Origin: Trichaptum fuscoviolaceum
Taxonomy: Eukaryota; Basidiomycota; Agaricomycetes; Hymenochaetales; Trichaptaceae
Length of the DNA: 64,000 nt
Assembly (NCBI GenBank): GCA_910574455.1
Contig: CAJSYZ010000010.1
Location: 834,770-898,769 of the forward strand
Direction: 5' to 3'
In this document: positions 35,701-51,247 of the stretch, piece by piece
How positions within the stretch are numbered: position 1 is the stretch's first letter
How the letters are laid out: each line of letters begins with the position of its first letter
The notes under the pieces: generated by a model
What the model was told of the DNA's origin: nothing
Database searches by the model: none
Seen by the model: the letters and a program-made list of their open reading frames with translations, nothing else
Translations under genes and position numbers: made by a program

Positions 35701-38700
35701 CAGCCTCACCACAAGCAAGGGCTAGAACCTGGGAATGCAAATCTATAGATCCTAGCACTTAGCATCTAAGCGTCAATCCAAGTGCCAGTGGGTTGATGTC
35801 AAGATCCTGATGTAACAAAGTCATGATGATCTCAAGCTTAAATTATCTTATCATTATATGTACAGGGATGCTCGAAGGGTACGCAAGGCTTACCAACTCC
35901 ATTCATTACCACTCAAGCAATGTGTGCACAAGTTATATAAATTATATTGACTGCAACACCGACTACTGAGTAGCCAGAGGACCGGAGGTAAAGGACAAAC
36001 CTTAGGACATGAAGATATGGACACAATGAGCAAGACAACCTTCTTACTCGCCTCGTCTCGTCTCAATGCCGCATTACTCTTCGTTTCGAATGGCGCTGAA
36101 GCCTGTCTTCTAGTAAGTTGTACATATTATGTCTGTTACGTGTTTTTTCTAATCTCTTAAGCACTGCAGGCGTTTAACTCCTCTGCGCTCGGATAGCGCG
36201 GAAGATTAAGACAAAGGTTACACGACAGCCAACGCGGGCCAACACTCACGTACGACGCCATTCAATTTTGTTACGTCCTTGCCGCCCGCCCGGCGAGGTC
36301 GGTCATTGTCATTACTAGGTGCTATCGACGACGCACACCCGGCCTGCCAGTGTGAACTGTGTTAGGAACTTGGAGGACTGTTCATATAGGAGCCCAGCGA
36401 CAGCGACGATCGTAGTCCGAGTCTAGTTTTATGCATGGACTGCTCTCTCTCTCGCTTAACTATATTACACTCCATTGCCGTCACGCCGATGCTGTGGTTC
36501 CAGCCTGACTCAGACTCGAAACTCGGTCAAATTACGAGCCTGGAGATGCAAGTCCGTTCCCCCTGAAGGCGAAGGCGAAATTGAATCACGGATGGCGATG
36601 GCGATGGCGATAGGTGTCCACGTTGCAGCCAGCCACACCATCTCGGAAACCCGCCCGATGATCAGTGCCGGTGTCTAATCAAACGAAAGTGTTTGAACTC
36701 TGAAGCCGAACTCTGAAGCCGTCTGGGTTGAGTCAGTCTGCGCTCGATCAGGCGGCTTTCAAGTCTTACGACGTTGATTCCTATACCATTTGGAAGCCCA
36801 TCGGTCTCGGCAGGCCGTATATCTTGTGTCAGATGTAGCCTTACAACTGGTGTGCCAGTGCGTGCGTGCTTACGTACTACGCGCATACCTCTCCCTCCCT
36901 CTAGATATCATGAGCATTGCAGAATCTAGTGCATTCGATGGCGATGGGTCCGACACAGATCAGCCCTTCTCACCATCCGTTGTCAACTTTGTCCGGTGTT
37001 CCGCTTTCCACCCACCTAACCCACTCATTTACTTCGTGTTCCGAAGATCTCGCCTTACCCATCGGAGAATGGAGGGAAGCGATCAAAGTCCACTAATTAT
37101 TTGTGTGTTCATGGATCGAAGATTGGAAGCCAATCAACTTCACCCGCATCTCCGCCCAGTAGCCAGTGAGTTGAGAGTAGTGAGCCGAGCCCCCCGCCTG
37201 AAAGGGCTTATGAAATGTAAGCAGGACGCGCTCTGTCTTCGTTTAAGTCTAATGATCGTTACTAGGTTAGCGGCAAGTCATGTTAAGGGGAGATAGGTAC
37301 ATTATGTATTTTGTTCGCAGATTATCTGATTTTAGGCCCTACCTGCCGCTAGCTGATGGGGCGTAGAGTGGGACGAACCGGCGCCAGTGCGTACTTCTGA
37401 TAGCACTCAGTCGTTCTCGACCTCAGCACAATTCATGACAGTGGAACACTCAAGGAGAGTTTTGGGTTTGTTCTGCCTCGAGCATCCGTAGACCCCCTTC
37501 AAAGCCTTTCATGCTGCTTCATCGAGCAGCGCGTCTGACTTGGGCTGGCCTCGGATGGTTGAGTAGATGGGTGGAGGATCATGATAGTCAAGACGGTCAA
37601 GCACCTTACCTATGCTATCATAGTGGTTTTTTAACGATCCTCCCATTTTCCAGGGGCCCGGATATAAGAAAGCCCCTCCATGTAGCTTGCGACGGCCTCA
37701 CTGGCATTCGTTCTATCGATACGCAGGTACGCCTCGCAAGAAGGACATACTCATGAGCCCGATGACGCAGTGATGACGACGCGATCACGGGCGCGGAGAC
37801 AGCGAACATACTTCTGCTGGGCATCACATCGAGTGTTGAATGTTCACACGGCTAGGAATTATAGTCGATCTGAGGTCGCGGGCCCGGGCGCGGCGCTGTG
37901 TCAGCAGACAGACTGGCGCTTGATGTGGCTTGTGGGGCCAATGTGGCTGACGGCATAATAGCCCGCTGGGTCTGGTCTGGGTTCTGGTCGTTCTCGTAGT
38001 CGTCAGACAGGAGGCGAGTAGACTATGTACCGATTGGTGTGGGCGTTGGATCCCTGCGCCTTCATGTATATCACGCCGTCCTCGCCGGAATCCATCCCTC
38101 AACAAATCAGACCAGGACATGGACCGGAAACTGTGATTTAGTGAGACTCGAGGGCTTGCATTGGACTGTACATTGTGGCCCACGGCTCGCACGAAATGAT
38201 CGATGGTACGTGTTCCTTCGTATTCACGTCTGGATCACTTTCAAGCACCTTCGAACTCGATACAGGATTCGGGGTGTGCATTCCTACCGAACAACACCCT
38301 TTCTAAATCGAACGGCGATACTGTATGAGCACATCCGGTTTTACGAATATACTACGACGCTCAGTTCCGCGCGATTTCGGGCATGAGTGGCGGTGGGTAT
38401 AATGGAAGTACGGCCACGCGCGCCAGGCCCGTGCTTGGTATTATCAATATATCTCACATCGATATAGCATATTGTCACCTCGCTCTGGAAGCGCTCCCAG
38501 AACCTCTAGTACGTACTGTACATTCTCCTCAACATTCGTCCCATCATCCTTCCGCAAACCCCCCTCTGCACCTAACGACAATCTCTTCATGCTCTCGACT
38601 CAGATGTCCTACGGAAATCTCGCCAAACTACTGGTCACTGGTCGGGCTCGCATTCGTATAACGTCTATAATTTCGGCTTAACCACGCAGCATATCGCCCA

Positions 38701-41391
38701 GCGCCGCCGTCGTCGTGCGCTGCCGCCACAATCGAGATCTACTGATGTATTGCGGGCCACGTTTCTTAGCCCAGTGCCTGCCGTCGACGTCGACGTCGCC
38801 ATGCTCCTGGAGTCGGGCAACAGTCCTGCGAAGCAAGTGAACACTCTATCTCTCGAACCCCATGTTCCGCCCAGCTGTGTCTTGTTCATGTTCTCAACGC
38901 AGCGACGATCCGCACCTCCGTCTTCTTTTTTTCACTAGCTCTCTGGTGCGCAAGCAGTCATGTTCTTCTGGACACCTTGCAGTGCCCCCCGCACGACAGA
39001 CCACCGCCATCCTTTTTTGTCCGGCCTATCCTCTCTTTGCACAAGCCCCAAGTCTCTCCCCCCCAGCCCAGCACCAAAAGCAATTACCCCGGACAACGGT
39101 GAATCGTGATTGGTCGTCATGCTCCCCGCAGAATCCGTCATCCCGAAGGGTCTTCCAATCATAGATAGTCTTTTCTGGCTATCTAAGCGACACCTCTTCA
39201 AAGTTGAGCCCGCGCCAAGCGCCGGGGTCGTTGTCTCGGAGGCAATCGTGAAAGATCTTCACGCGGGATCTTGCAGGATCTCACAGAGTGCATATGCTCG
39301 TATCCTTTCTGCCTCCAGGAATCAAGAGTACTCAGACCCTGATGATGGAGACAGCGTACTCGACGTCAGGCGAATTTCAGTGCTTTATTTACTGAACCGC
39401 TGTGCGCGAAAACACACACACGCGCAAGGCTCTAAGTGGTGCTGCTAGTCTCAACTTGCTGTCGGGGACTTCCGTTTCAAGGGAAGATCGGCACTGGCAG
39501 CCGGCCATTAAGTGGCTTCGCGAATGCAATGATGCTCTGCGCTGCCACAAGAACGCACCATCCAATCGCTATCATGATGAGGCTAGTAGCTGACGGTGAC
39601 AATAATTAGTGGTGGGCCATCTGTAACCCGGTGAATGATCGGCATTCTTCTCTCGTATGTAGTATATACATGCATGCTGCCTTCTCTCACAAGGCGTCAG
39701 AACGAAAAGCTCTAGTTTATCGACGATCCATGCTGTCTGGACACAGCGTCCTCGTCGTCTTTTAAGAAGTGACGTCGCTGCTCTGCCACTCTGCCTCTCC
39801 ATCAGATGCCGGGCTTGTCTCTTATCCTGCAGGGCAAGCGAAGCACTAAGCAGGATTTAATGAAATCGTTCCTGTTCGGACCTGTGAACGTTTGTATCTG
39901 TATCTAACACCCAAAATATAATCCATTGCTATCACCATTGCTCATTCTACAGTACTACAGTCTTGAGTACAGTATGAACAGCTTGCTAGAAAACCATCAC
40001 CGTGACAACGGTGCTCGTTTCCGTTGAATCTCCGTCATCGCACCAGTGCCGCCGGATCGTGTCTCGGTGTTCTATCAACCGTACTTTGTGACATCATAGC
40101 ATATCCACATCGCATCAATGCGCTGAATCTAGACGTTTGGGAACGTTCATCAACAGGCTAAAGCGAAAAGAAGGAGGAAGCGAGCCGATTACTGGCGGGG
40201 CAGGTACGAAGGCCGGGCTGTCCGGATATACAAGGCAGTTGTCCGACTAATACCGACAATTTAGGTTGCGCGACTTTAGTCTTGCCTTGCTGAGTCTGCT
40301 CTCTGCCGTCTTTGTGCGAAAACGCTTAAGGGCAATGATCTATGCATGTATATGGCTGCCTTGTACTCCGGGCCCCGACCTCTGAGGCGCTGCAGGGTCG
40401 ACGGTTGTTTATTGTGTTGAGCGATCCTACAAGAGTGTAACTCCGATGGGTTATCTTGGATGATCTATAGCAGATAGAGCTGCTGCAGGGGAAGCACTAC
40501 TTGACCTGCCCCTAGTCAGAATCAAGGAAAAGAATAACTATCAGGCTTCGGTACCTATCGCGGGCTCACCGAAAGCACGTCAAAGTCGAGTAATATACAG
40601 CACTGATCACTGATCGCTGAAGGGATTTCATGCAGAGCGGCACTTGCGCTAAGCAGCGAAGTATTTTCTAAAAACGGTACGTTAAAGCTCCTGAGTGTGG
40701 AACTTCCGAACCGAGCATCACGACGTAGAATGGAATCGGGTAGGCTGCGCGCGGTGATAGACCCCAAAGACTGCCTATCCTCCTGTGATGTACAGATGGA
40801 TCAGAGTTTTTCTCGCCGATGGTCCACAGGGAGACGAACAACAACTGTGCCTGGGCAGATATGAGCCACAGCAAAGAACAGTTTCAGGAATCAGGCCACG
40901 CATGCTCCGTATTACTGGGCTTGGATAGTTGAACGGTTGTCGTCGGGAATTCCGAGCGAATAGGTCGAAGGCGCCAGTAGTATTTAGCATCATGTTGATC
41001 AAGATATCTTCTCCTTCCTCATCGCGTCAGATCGAAATTGCTGCCTCGCAGCAGTAGTCCTGACCAAATAAGTTCACTGATAAATTTAGAGAATCAATTG
41101 ACACTCGACCTCACACGTCGGAGAGCTTTATGGAAGACTTCTGATCGGCCAATGAAATATTGGATAAGCTCTTCATTGTGGTAACGATTAATACACAGAA
41201 CACGTTTCGTTGTCATTTGCGGCTGCCGTATAATAATTGCTGCAATTCAAATCATCTAGATGGAAGAATATACAGCAAACATCTGCGACAACAGGGACAA
41301 GGATTACTTACATGATGTATCTTTACAACTTCAACCATTGAACGTTAAATGACCATGTCACTGCATCTTCCAGTGATTAAACGCATACCAG
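32792..41391. other. Gene-poor tract, no well-supported gene
   Basis: 8.6 kb. The first 600 bp form the upstream region of the 846-aa gene. Elsewhere frames are short, overlapping and without motifs. The longest (33922-34548 minus, 208 codons) lies in GC-rich sequence with several competing frames. One small two-exon candidate at 36026-36196 is listed separately. No transposon structure is recognised. Confidence 0.45.
36026..36196 (+). CDS. Candidate tiny protein with signal-like N-terminus
   Basis: Speculative. ATG 36026 opens a 29-codon exon, MSKTTFLLASSRLN..., with a hydrophobic signal-like core. It ends at a clean GTAAGT donor, and a 57-bp intron with a branch-like CTAATC and TGCAG acceptor leads to 8 more codons and a stop (37 aa). 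A TATATAA lies at 35934-35940, about 86 bp upstream, similar to the spacing at the hydrophobins. No cysteines beyond one and no CaaX end, so it is not a pheromone precursor. It may be a remnant of a small secreted protein gene or chance. Confidence 0.2.
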
Positions 41392-42478
41392 TCATTTTCC
41401 TGGCGTCTCCTCTCGTTTGATGATCGCATCACTCCACCTTACGACCCACCAACGACACATCCCCTTCCTAACGCCAAGCGCGTTCCGATCGAGCTTTCTA
41501 CCTGTCCACACCTCTTTTCGGCCTTGCCATATGTCGTCCGTTTCGCCTTCTTCCACCACCAGCCCCTCGCCTTCAGCCAACCTTACGAAATTATTGCAGA
41601 CATGCGGAGGGGTGTATGTTCCTGCCGCGACATACGATCGCGCTTCCCGATTGCGCGCCAGAAGGTTCGTCAAGGACGATAGAATGGCGGGATGCGAATT
41701 GTGGAAGTGCAGAAGATCGGAAAGGATAACGATATCGAAACCGCTCGGCCGCGATGGCAACAGCTGCAGTGCGTTTCTTGATGGTCAAAGCCATTCATCG
41801 TGCCGTGAACTGATCATGGGAGGGGAGCGAGCACGTACATCAAGGGCTTAACATCTGTACCCCACTCGTGTCCTTCGCAGATCACTCTGCATCCCCGAGC
41901 GAAACAATGTACATTTGTTTGCATATTGAATCGGAGATTGGATTGAATAGTCTCATCGGGGTAATCGGTGATAACGACCAAGGACGGGTGTGCTTCTGGG
42001 TCGGAGGCAGCAAGAAGAGAAGGAAGTGCACATCCAGCCCCGAGTTCTATAACTAATAATACACAGCAGATTAGCTACTCGCGCGAAGAGCCATCGATTC
42101 CACAGGACTTACAGGTTTTACCTTTAAGTGGGATCAGACGCCTTTCTATTCTTTCCGCGAGCAATAGGGAGGGCGAAAAAACTTGGTCTTCGGGAAACGA
42201 TATTGTCTTTAAAATCGGCGCTCAGTCCATCGATGCGCTTCTGCCAATAATGTCGCGAAAACACAAACCTTTCCTTCCTAACCGGATGTTAAATCGTGCT
42301 CGACATCGTCCGCAAGTGATACTGCGAAATGACTGCTCGCCTTCGGTGCAATTCTGAGTACGAGCTCTCCGTATCTGACCTCACCGTCGTTGACCCGCTC
42401 TAACATGTCGTTTCCGATGAAGCTAATTGAATCGCTCATGAATTCAATATCTTCGTAGTCAGACAGTGTCCCTGACAT
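41392..42478 (-). CDS. METTL/NNT1-type methyltransferase (Methyltransf_16)
   Basis: SAM-dependent methyltransferase of the family containing yeast EFM7/Nnt1 and human METTL21. Members methylate lysines of translation factors or other proteins. Exons 42478-42283, 42187-42122, 42052-41839 and 41776-41392 (GT-AG) give 286 aa. The SAM-binding motif IELGAGCALPSLLAAS follows FSPSLLLAERIERRLIPL. Post I is VVITDYPDETIQSNLRFN. The family motif IVILSDLLHFHNSHP (canonical D-L-L-F/N-H) follows GFDIV. The C-terminus ends WWVVRWSD. The frame is intact after splicing. The gene lies alone between the gene-poor tract and the right arm of the inverted duplication. The substrate cannot be assigned. Confidence 0.88.
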
Positions 42479-43299
42479 CCTAGCTGTTTTGAAGAAGAAG
42501 GAACGTAACTTTGCTGTTTGTTGCAAGCAACTTCAATGAAGTGGCAGATCACTTCAAGTTGGCAAACTCGGACATTACTATTACGTAAACATATTTAAGT
42601 TCAACTTGAAGTTCAAGCGCCGCGGCGAAGGCCCTCTATCCTTCTTTGTTTATTACTACCAGGCTCAGTGCGGACACCGAGATAAAATGACAGAGCCTGA
42701 GTGAAGGCTAGTGCTGAGTACTGTTGATAGGGTGATTCTTTATGTTAGCTTAAGGTATTGTCTGCAGACGTAATTTTGTATGTACTTCTGTGAACTTGCG
42801 ATCACTGAATGCTAGAGTCTCTGGACAGCACTAAACTGCTTTTCTTTCTCATTCGGTCCTTGAAGTACAATTTCTTATTCTCAATTATCTTCCCTTCTCT
42901 CTTAATTAAGCAAAAGCGTTCCCTTGGTGACAATGATCCACAACTCAGAGTTTAATATGTGTACAAGGCTATGGCATTACCAGTAGCCTGAGAGCCAGCA
43001 AAAAGAGCGAGATCTCTGCAGGGTCAGAGTTATTGTTGGGGGATAGATAACGAGTGTTTGATACCACGTCCAGGCCGTCCTTCATGTGGAATAGCATGAG
43101 TATGATGATTGGCCAGAACACTCGAGCTTACGAAGATAAGAATGGAGAGATTCTCAGACGTTATTGTCCTGTCTGACAGTTGACTGGGAGTTTCGTTCCA
43201 CAACAGAAGGGCAATTATAATCACGGTCTGACCACAGTAGCGCTTAATCAAGCTTTCGGTGTGATTTTCTCCTGTTTTACAGACAAAATGGTGAATAGA
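42479..43299. other. Intergenic, no supported gene
   Basis: Upstream of the methyltransferase. A short imperfect palindrome (AACTTGAAGTTCAAG) occurs near 42600. Nothing else is seen. Confidence 0.5.
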
Positions 43300-46200
43300 T
43301 AATATCTATGTGCAAAATGCCATTCAAATAGCTCGACCAACCTGCGGCGGCGGTCATGGCGCTTTATGTACAAGATAAACAATACAAATTTCGGCTATGA
43401 GAATAATTTACAACTTCTGTAGAATATCGTGAGCCTTCCATGCTTTGGTACGGCAATATGGAGCCTATTATTGGCAGTATCCCTATATAAATATAAAGCG
43501 GTCTGAGGGCTCCATATGAATTTACCACCGTGTCCCTATTTGCACTCGATTTCAGGAGTCCATTGTAAAAGAAGATCACAATAAAATTGTTACTCAGTGA
43601 TACGACTTCCACGCATTTTTTGCACTGGGTATTCCAGGTTTATGCAGGATATTCTACTTTTATATGCTGCCCGTCCGTATAGACGATAGCACTACTCAAA
43701 TAGTCCAATGCGAAAGGTAGATCCTCACGGTTTTGCTGATACGGCGCGACTCGAATGGAAAGAGAAGGAGGGTCGTGAGCATCACCGACGTTGTCGTCTA
43801 CCGTAGATAGCAACAGCTCATCTGTTGACTCTCCATTTTCCTCCTCAACCGAGTGATGCAGAAGAAAGCGGCCAGACGATGACAGTTGACTGACAGCGCA
43901 GGTAAAAGAATGCCGTCCCTCGGAGAAAGGAGTGCGAATTATTCCTGTGCTCGCGACGAGGGTCATTGTTGGAGGCTCCGTATCGGATCGACGAGGCGTA
44001 AACACATAACGGTTTACAACGGGCCACTCGCATGCGTCTTCGGGAGAATGCTCGAGGGCCACAGAAAACTGTATGGTAAGTTGATCAAACCTCTTCCATT
44101 CCTCTCTCCAGTGAAAAGAGCATAAAGAAGGGAGTGTGGCCCATGTTATATCATATCCAGACGGCGCCTGCACATCAAGGTCTGTAAAACCCAGCTCATC
44201 TATTTCAATCGGCGCTGAAATAGAAGAGGATCGACGATACTCCGGTAGCTTGGTAAATAGATGTCGCATATCCAGCATTCTCGATACTGAAGAAGCTTGG
44301 GATGTACGGGAGATGAAGAGGTGCTCCCGAATGATCGAGATTTCCGGATCCGAAGGGCTCTTTAAAATGAGGCAGGTCAAAATTGTAAGATAGGAGGGAG
44401 TGTTGAGATAGTCACTCACAAATGGTACAGCTGCTAATACGATTTGATCTAACACAAAGTTCGCCATTACAAGACAGGAGTGTCCATCAGAAGTGTCGTC
44501 TGAACCAACACATAGGAGGGCTAGAAAATCTCCTTGTATAGCAGATTGTTCAGCGATTGCATACGTAACATCTCCTATTCTCCTCGAGTATAACCTTGTT
44601 GCTTCTAGCTGACCTAGATCGATACGGAATACCTCAAGTGTTCTGCAATCAGTGAGTAAATGTATGAGATTAAGTCAGAGCATCATGGCGAAAAATAAGA
44701 AGTTCTCACATATCTGTGGCAAGCCAATACTCTTCTATGTCATGACAGGAAAGAAGAATAATAGCAGATCCGTCGCTTCGAAAGTCAACGTTGTAGTGCT
44801 GAACGTGTAAGTGGTCCCCATATTGTGCTTCCGCGTCGGGATATGTCCAAACAGCCTTGTGTGAGACGGTGTCAATCATTTGAACGAAGCCATGAGACCA
44901 CTGCACGAAAAGGTAATCTCCTCCGGGTACCACCTTGATGCTTTCATAGTTATGAAAAGGGGAGAGATCCGTTATCCCTAACGTAGAGAAATTAGAAGTT
45001 GGTGGCTCGTCCAATACAATATCCACGTTCCGCTTATGCAGATTACTGCCAATAGTACCGTTTCGCCAGTTCTCATAAGATTGCATAGCCCTGATGACTA
45101 TCTCTCGTAAATCATCGCGCTTTAGAGTTTGGACATCGACGTGCAGAGGAATATCCGGAGCATGTGCCTGATCAAGACGACGGAGATGCGCCAACCACAC
45201 CTGATGTGTTTGAACGAGGTCTCGAAATGTACGGCAAGTCTGCAAAAAGGGTGAGCATTGAATATCGTGTATAAGTAAAAATGGTACTAACCTGTTCAAG
45301 CTTGAGGACGTCTATCAGTTCACAACGACATAGAAGAGCGATTATGATGTCTGCTGGTAGTTCGTGAAGTAGCATTGTGTTGATGGCGATAGTGTTCAAG
45401 TCGAATACAAGTCAACTATACCCAGAGTTTACTTCAGGGCTGGTTGCTCAGCTTTTTTGTCGTCGTCGTCGCCGCCGCCAGCTCTCCTTTCCACACCACC
45501 AGCAGATCCAAGGTCGCGATGCTCGCAACACACACGACGATGGCGTACATTGCGTGCGCTGCTCCTCTGTCTGCGCGAGCGGGCCAAGGTCTGAGTATTC
45601 TAGTCCCTCTTGACCGACTCTAGCGAGTCCAAAGTCAAAATCTGCACTGCGTACCAGACAATCGCACACCCGCGCGCACACCAAACAACTCATTTCCACA
45701 TATAAGTGGTCTTGGCGACATTGGTCGTCCAAGGAATCTTTTTTGACGAGGATGAAGTCGCGGGTGTTTTGAGAGGCGCAGTGGGGACTGGGTAGGCTTT
45801 CTCCTTTTTTCATGGTCCGTACTTCCCTGTTGTGCACGACGTTGAATCACGCGCAGGGATACAGGAGGGTGGGCCTCTACGTAATCAGAGGCCTAATGTC
45901 CCTCCTCCTTGTCCTCAGAACATGCACCAGATGTCTGAATCTGAGTCCTCGACACCATTGCTCCTGGTCCGATTACAGGGTGTCTGTGACTTTGTGTGGT
46001 CCCTGTAGAGCCCTGGCGTACAGGTCGCGAGTCTCGCAGCACCGACCCCCGGGTGCGTCACGGCTGTACCTTTGGACATCGGACCGCCACGCTGCAGTCC
46101 GATGGTCAGCCGTTGATTATGTGCGGACGTTCACGCATAATTCGACACAAAGTCACGGAATACCTGGTCGTGTCTACGACCACCGCTAGGGAGCAGTTGA

Positions 46201-46490
46201 GGTTAGGACGCACCGGCACAACAAGGGAGGAGGTTGAAGGTCCATGGGGGAGACTCCTGCCCTTTAGTTCAATTCGCGACTCATTGTACCAGCATGAGCT
46301 CGTCTGTCTTCGGACAGCGATGCTTCTGCTTTGCAAGTGCAACTCAATTCAGACTACTCTGGATCTGCTGCTTCGCTAATTTTTCTCTTCTACCGGCTCT
46401 TTGTGAGTCTACCACGAATGGAGTATATGTACTTATTTCTTATGAAGTATTATTACATGCGTGTTGTACACATTCTGTTGTATAGCGTAT
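43300..46490 (-). repeat. Right arm of inverted segmental duplication carrying F-box gene 2
   Basis: Reverse complement of 10000-14640 without the nested transposons. The match begins downstream of the F-box gene (shared CATGACC and CGATATT blocks) and ends about 1.1 kb upstream of it. Near 43521-43536 it keeps the unoccupied target site of the element at 12980-14465. Confidence 0.9.
43640..45375 (-). CDS. F-box protein 2
   Basis: Paralogue of F-box protein 1 with the same exon layout and role (probable SCF substrate receptor). It starts MLLHELPADIIIALL; the second exon TCRTFRDLVQTHQVWLAHL... runs to ATDM, the third begins TLEVFRIDL, and the last starts SPSDPEISIIREHL and ends KVEYPA. Up to NVDIVLD it is nearly identical to copy 1. 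Beyond that, protein identity falls to about 72-78%, with changes spread through the C-terminal recognition part. The frame is open and splice sites are conserved, so both copies could be functional. It lies about 1.6 kb from the third paralogue, on the same strand. Confidence 0.85.
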
Positions 46491-46950
46491 TTATCACTCC
46501 GTTGTAAAATCCCCTTTATTTGAAACTTGCGGGCTGGCACGATTTCATTGCATGTATGCGCGCATGTAAAAATTTTGCACAATGACATGCCCTCCTACTC
46601 ACGTAGCTTCAAGTTTACTCCTCATCTACTCGTCCAAAGAAGACGCGTGAATGGCACTCGCCACACTCAGGACAGAACAAGGGGTCCGTTGTGGGCACAG
46701 AGGTAGAGTTCATCACTAACCACATTCACATACAGATGCAGCTACCTTTGTGCAGTCGCAAATCTGGCCGGCCGGTAGAAAGAGTCTTGTTACCCAGTCA
46801 GTTTCCTGGTATGTAAATACAAGCGCCGTGACCTGGCCGGCGTACGCAAGCCTGAGTCAAAGAATGAACAAATCATCATTAAGCGTCAAGCTTGTGGTCC
46901 TTGTAAAAATGGACTCACTATATGAAAGCCCCGGGTCTCAAAAAACAGGG
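46491..46950. other. Spacer between F-box genes 2 and 3
   Basis: No gene seen. Not part of the inverted duplication. Confidence 0.5.
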
Positions 46951-48695
46951 CTATGCTGGATAAAATATGCCAATATGCGATTGTCTCCTATCTTTGTAGA
47001 CTATCGCGCCGCTCAGATGATCCAGAAAGAATTGTTCATCCTGAGCTCGATTCAGCCACTCCGGTGCTGCTCGCATTGAGAAAGATAGATAGCCTTCCGC
47101 TTCCATAGTGCTATCGTCTATCATCGATAGAAACAGCTGACCCTTTGAACTTCCATAGTACTCTGAGTACTTCATAATAAAGCGTCCAGACATCGTCAAT
47201 CGATCGACAGCACAGGTAAAGACATGCCGCTCCTCGGAGAAATGGGTGGGAATAATACCGGTGCTCGCAATAAGGGTCATTGTTGGAGGTACTGTGTTGG
47301 ATTGGCGAGGCGTGAAGGCATAGCGGTTCACTATCCACTTTTCACGAGCCGAAGAGTCCGCGGATGTCACAGATATTTGTATGCTGAACTGGTCAAACCT
47401 TCTCCTCTCTTCTTTCCAGTGGAAAAAGCACAACGAAGGGAGAGTAATTTGATCGACCTCGTATTCGGGCGGCACCTGGATGTCTAGGTCTGTGAATCCC
47501 AGCTCGTCCATGTGAATCAGCGTCGATACCGAAGACAGTCGACAATTTTCCAGCAGCGAGAAAAACAGATGTCGCATATCTAACACCCTCAGAGTTGAGT
47601 ACGAGGAGTACGAGTACTTCACGTATGTGGGGGAGATGAAAAGGTGCTCTCGAACGATTGAGATCCTTGGTAGGAAGTCGCTCTTGAATTGAGATAGGTC
47701 AAGATGAAAAGCAAGGAAGTGCATAGTGACTGACCACTCACATATGGTACCTCTGCGAATACTATCCGATCTGCTACAAAGTCCACCACGATGAGGGAGG
47801 ATCGGCGAGGACGAGTATGGCTTTCGCTAACGTATAGAATTGCTAAGAAATCTCCTTGTATTGCAGTATATTGAGCTATTGGAAAAGCATCTTGTTTTTC
47901 TCTCCTCGAATACAACGTAATTGCCCTCAGATGCTCTTTATCGATGCGGAATACTTCGATCGTTCTGTAATCACTATGGTAAGGCTGGCGATCATAGGCT
48001 AGAGCATTGTACAAAATCAAATCCTCACACATATTCGGCGAGCCAATGCTGTTCATCATCGAGAGAAGACAAAAGAACGTTTGCAGAGCCGTTGCTTGTA
48101 AAGTCTACATTGAAGTTCTGAACGTGCAAACGGTCCTTTTTGAGGACTTCGGGGTCAGGATACGTCCACATGGCCTTGTGTGAAACGGTGTCAATCATCT
48201 GAACGAAACCATGATCCCATTGCACGAAAAGATAATCCCCTCCGGGCGCAATCTTGATACGGCGGGCGTTGATTTGTGGGGTAATTATTGGATCACTCCA
48301 TGGCTGAAATTCAGAGGCCGCTGGGCGCTGCAGTTCAATGTATTCGTCGCGCTCGTGTGGTTTAGTGCCGAAGGTACCGTTTCGCCAATTCTCATAGGCC
48401 TGTACTGCCCTGACGACTATTGTTCGCAGCTCATCGCTCTTGAGGATCTGGACATCAATGTGCGGGGGTATATCCGGAGCATGAGCCTGCTCAAGACGGC
48501 GAAGATGGGCTAGCCAGACCTGGTGGGTCTGAACGAGAGCTCGAAAAGTGCGGCATGTCTACATAAAGGTTGAGTTTCAAAGGACGCATGCAAGACAAAG
48601 TACAACTAAACCTCTTCAAGTTTGATGACATCTTTCAGATCGCATATGCAGAGTAGTGTTATTATGATATCAGCTGGTAGTTCGTGAATTAGCAT
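46951..48695 (-). CDS. F-box protein 3 (divergent paralogue)
   Basis: Same family and exon order as copies 1 and 2. The start MLIHELPADIIITLL... with LKDVIKLEE gives the F-box half. The next exon reads TCRTFRALVQTHQVWLAHL and continues open through IKIAPGGDYLFVQWDHGFVQ to AEYV. Then come TIEVFRIDKEHLRAI and a last exon containing RVLDMRHLF and ending at 46951. By eye it is roughly 55-60% identical to the other two in the C-terminal part, so it predates the inverted duplication. The duplicated upstream 1.1 kb is absent here. No lesion found. Confidence 0.83.
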
Positions 48696-49038
48696 GAGGC
48701 TGATGTCTGAGATTATTACAGTACGGCCACTCAGTGAGTCAGACCGGGCCAGGTAACCTGGACCCGTTGAGGCCGAGTACGAGTTCCCACGCTTACTACG
48801 TTAGGGTACTCAGGCAGGATCGTCTGAGGGAAGTTAGAAATACATACATACTTCCACATGTAACAGTAGTATCTACTTTGTTTTGTAGTAGGGCACTGTG
48901 CCATAGAATTAGCTTCGAGTCGACTCGAGTTCTACCATCCGAACGATAGATATTATGATATTTGAATTAACAGTAACACATTACTCGGCGTACATATTAC
49001 AGTGACAGGTGCTCGAAATTCGTGCTCGTTAGACAGTG
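48696..49038. other. Spacer, no gene
   Basis: Upstream of F-box gene 3 and 3' of the monooxygenase. Nothing recognised. Confidence 0.5.

Positions 49039-51247
<2,209 letters not shown>

Noticed and set aside
36026..36196. Mating pheromone precursor
   Set aside because: The short spliced product lacks a C-terminal CaaX box, and no STE3-type receptor gene is nearby.
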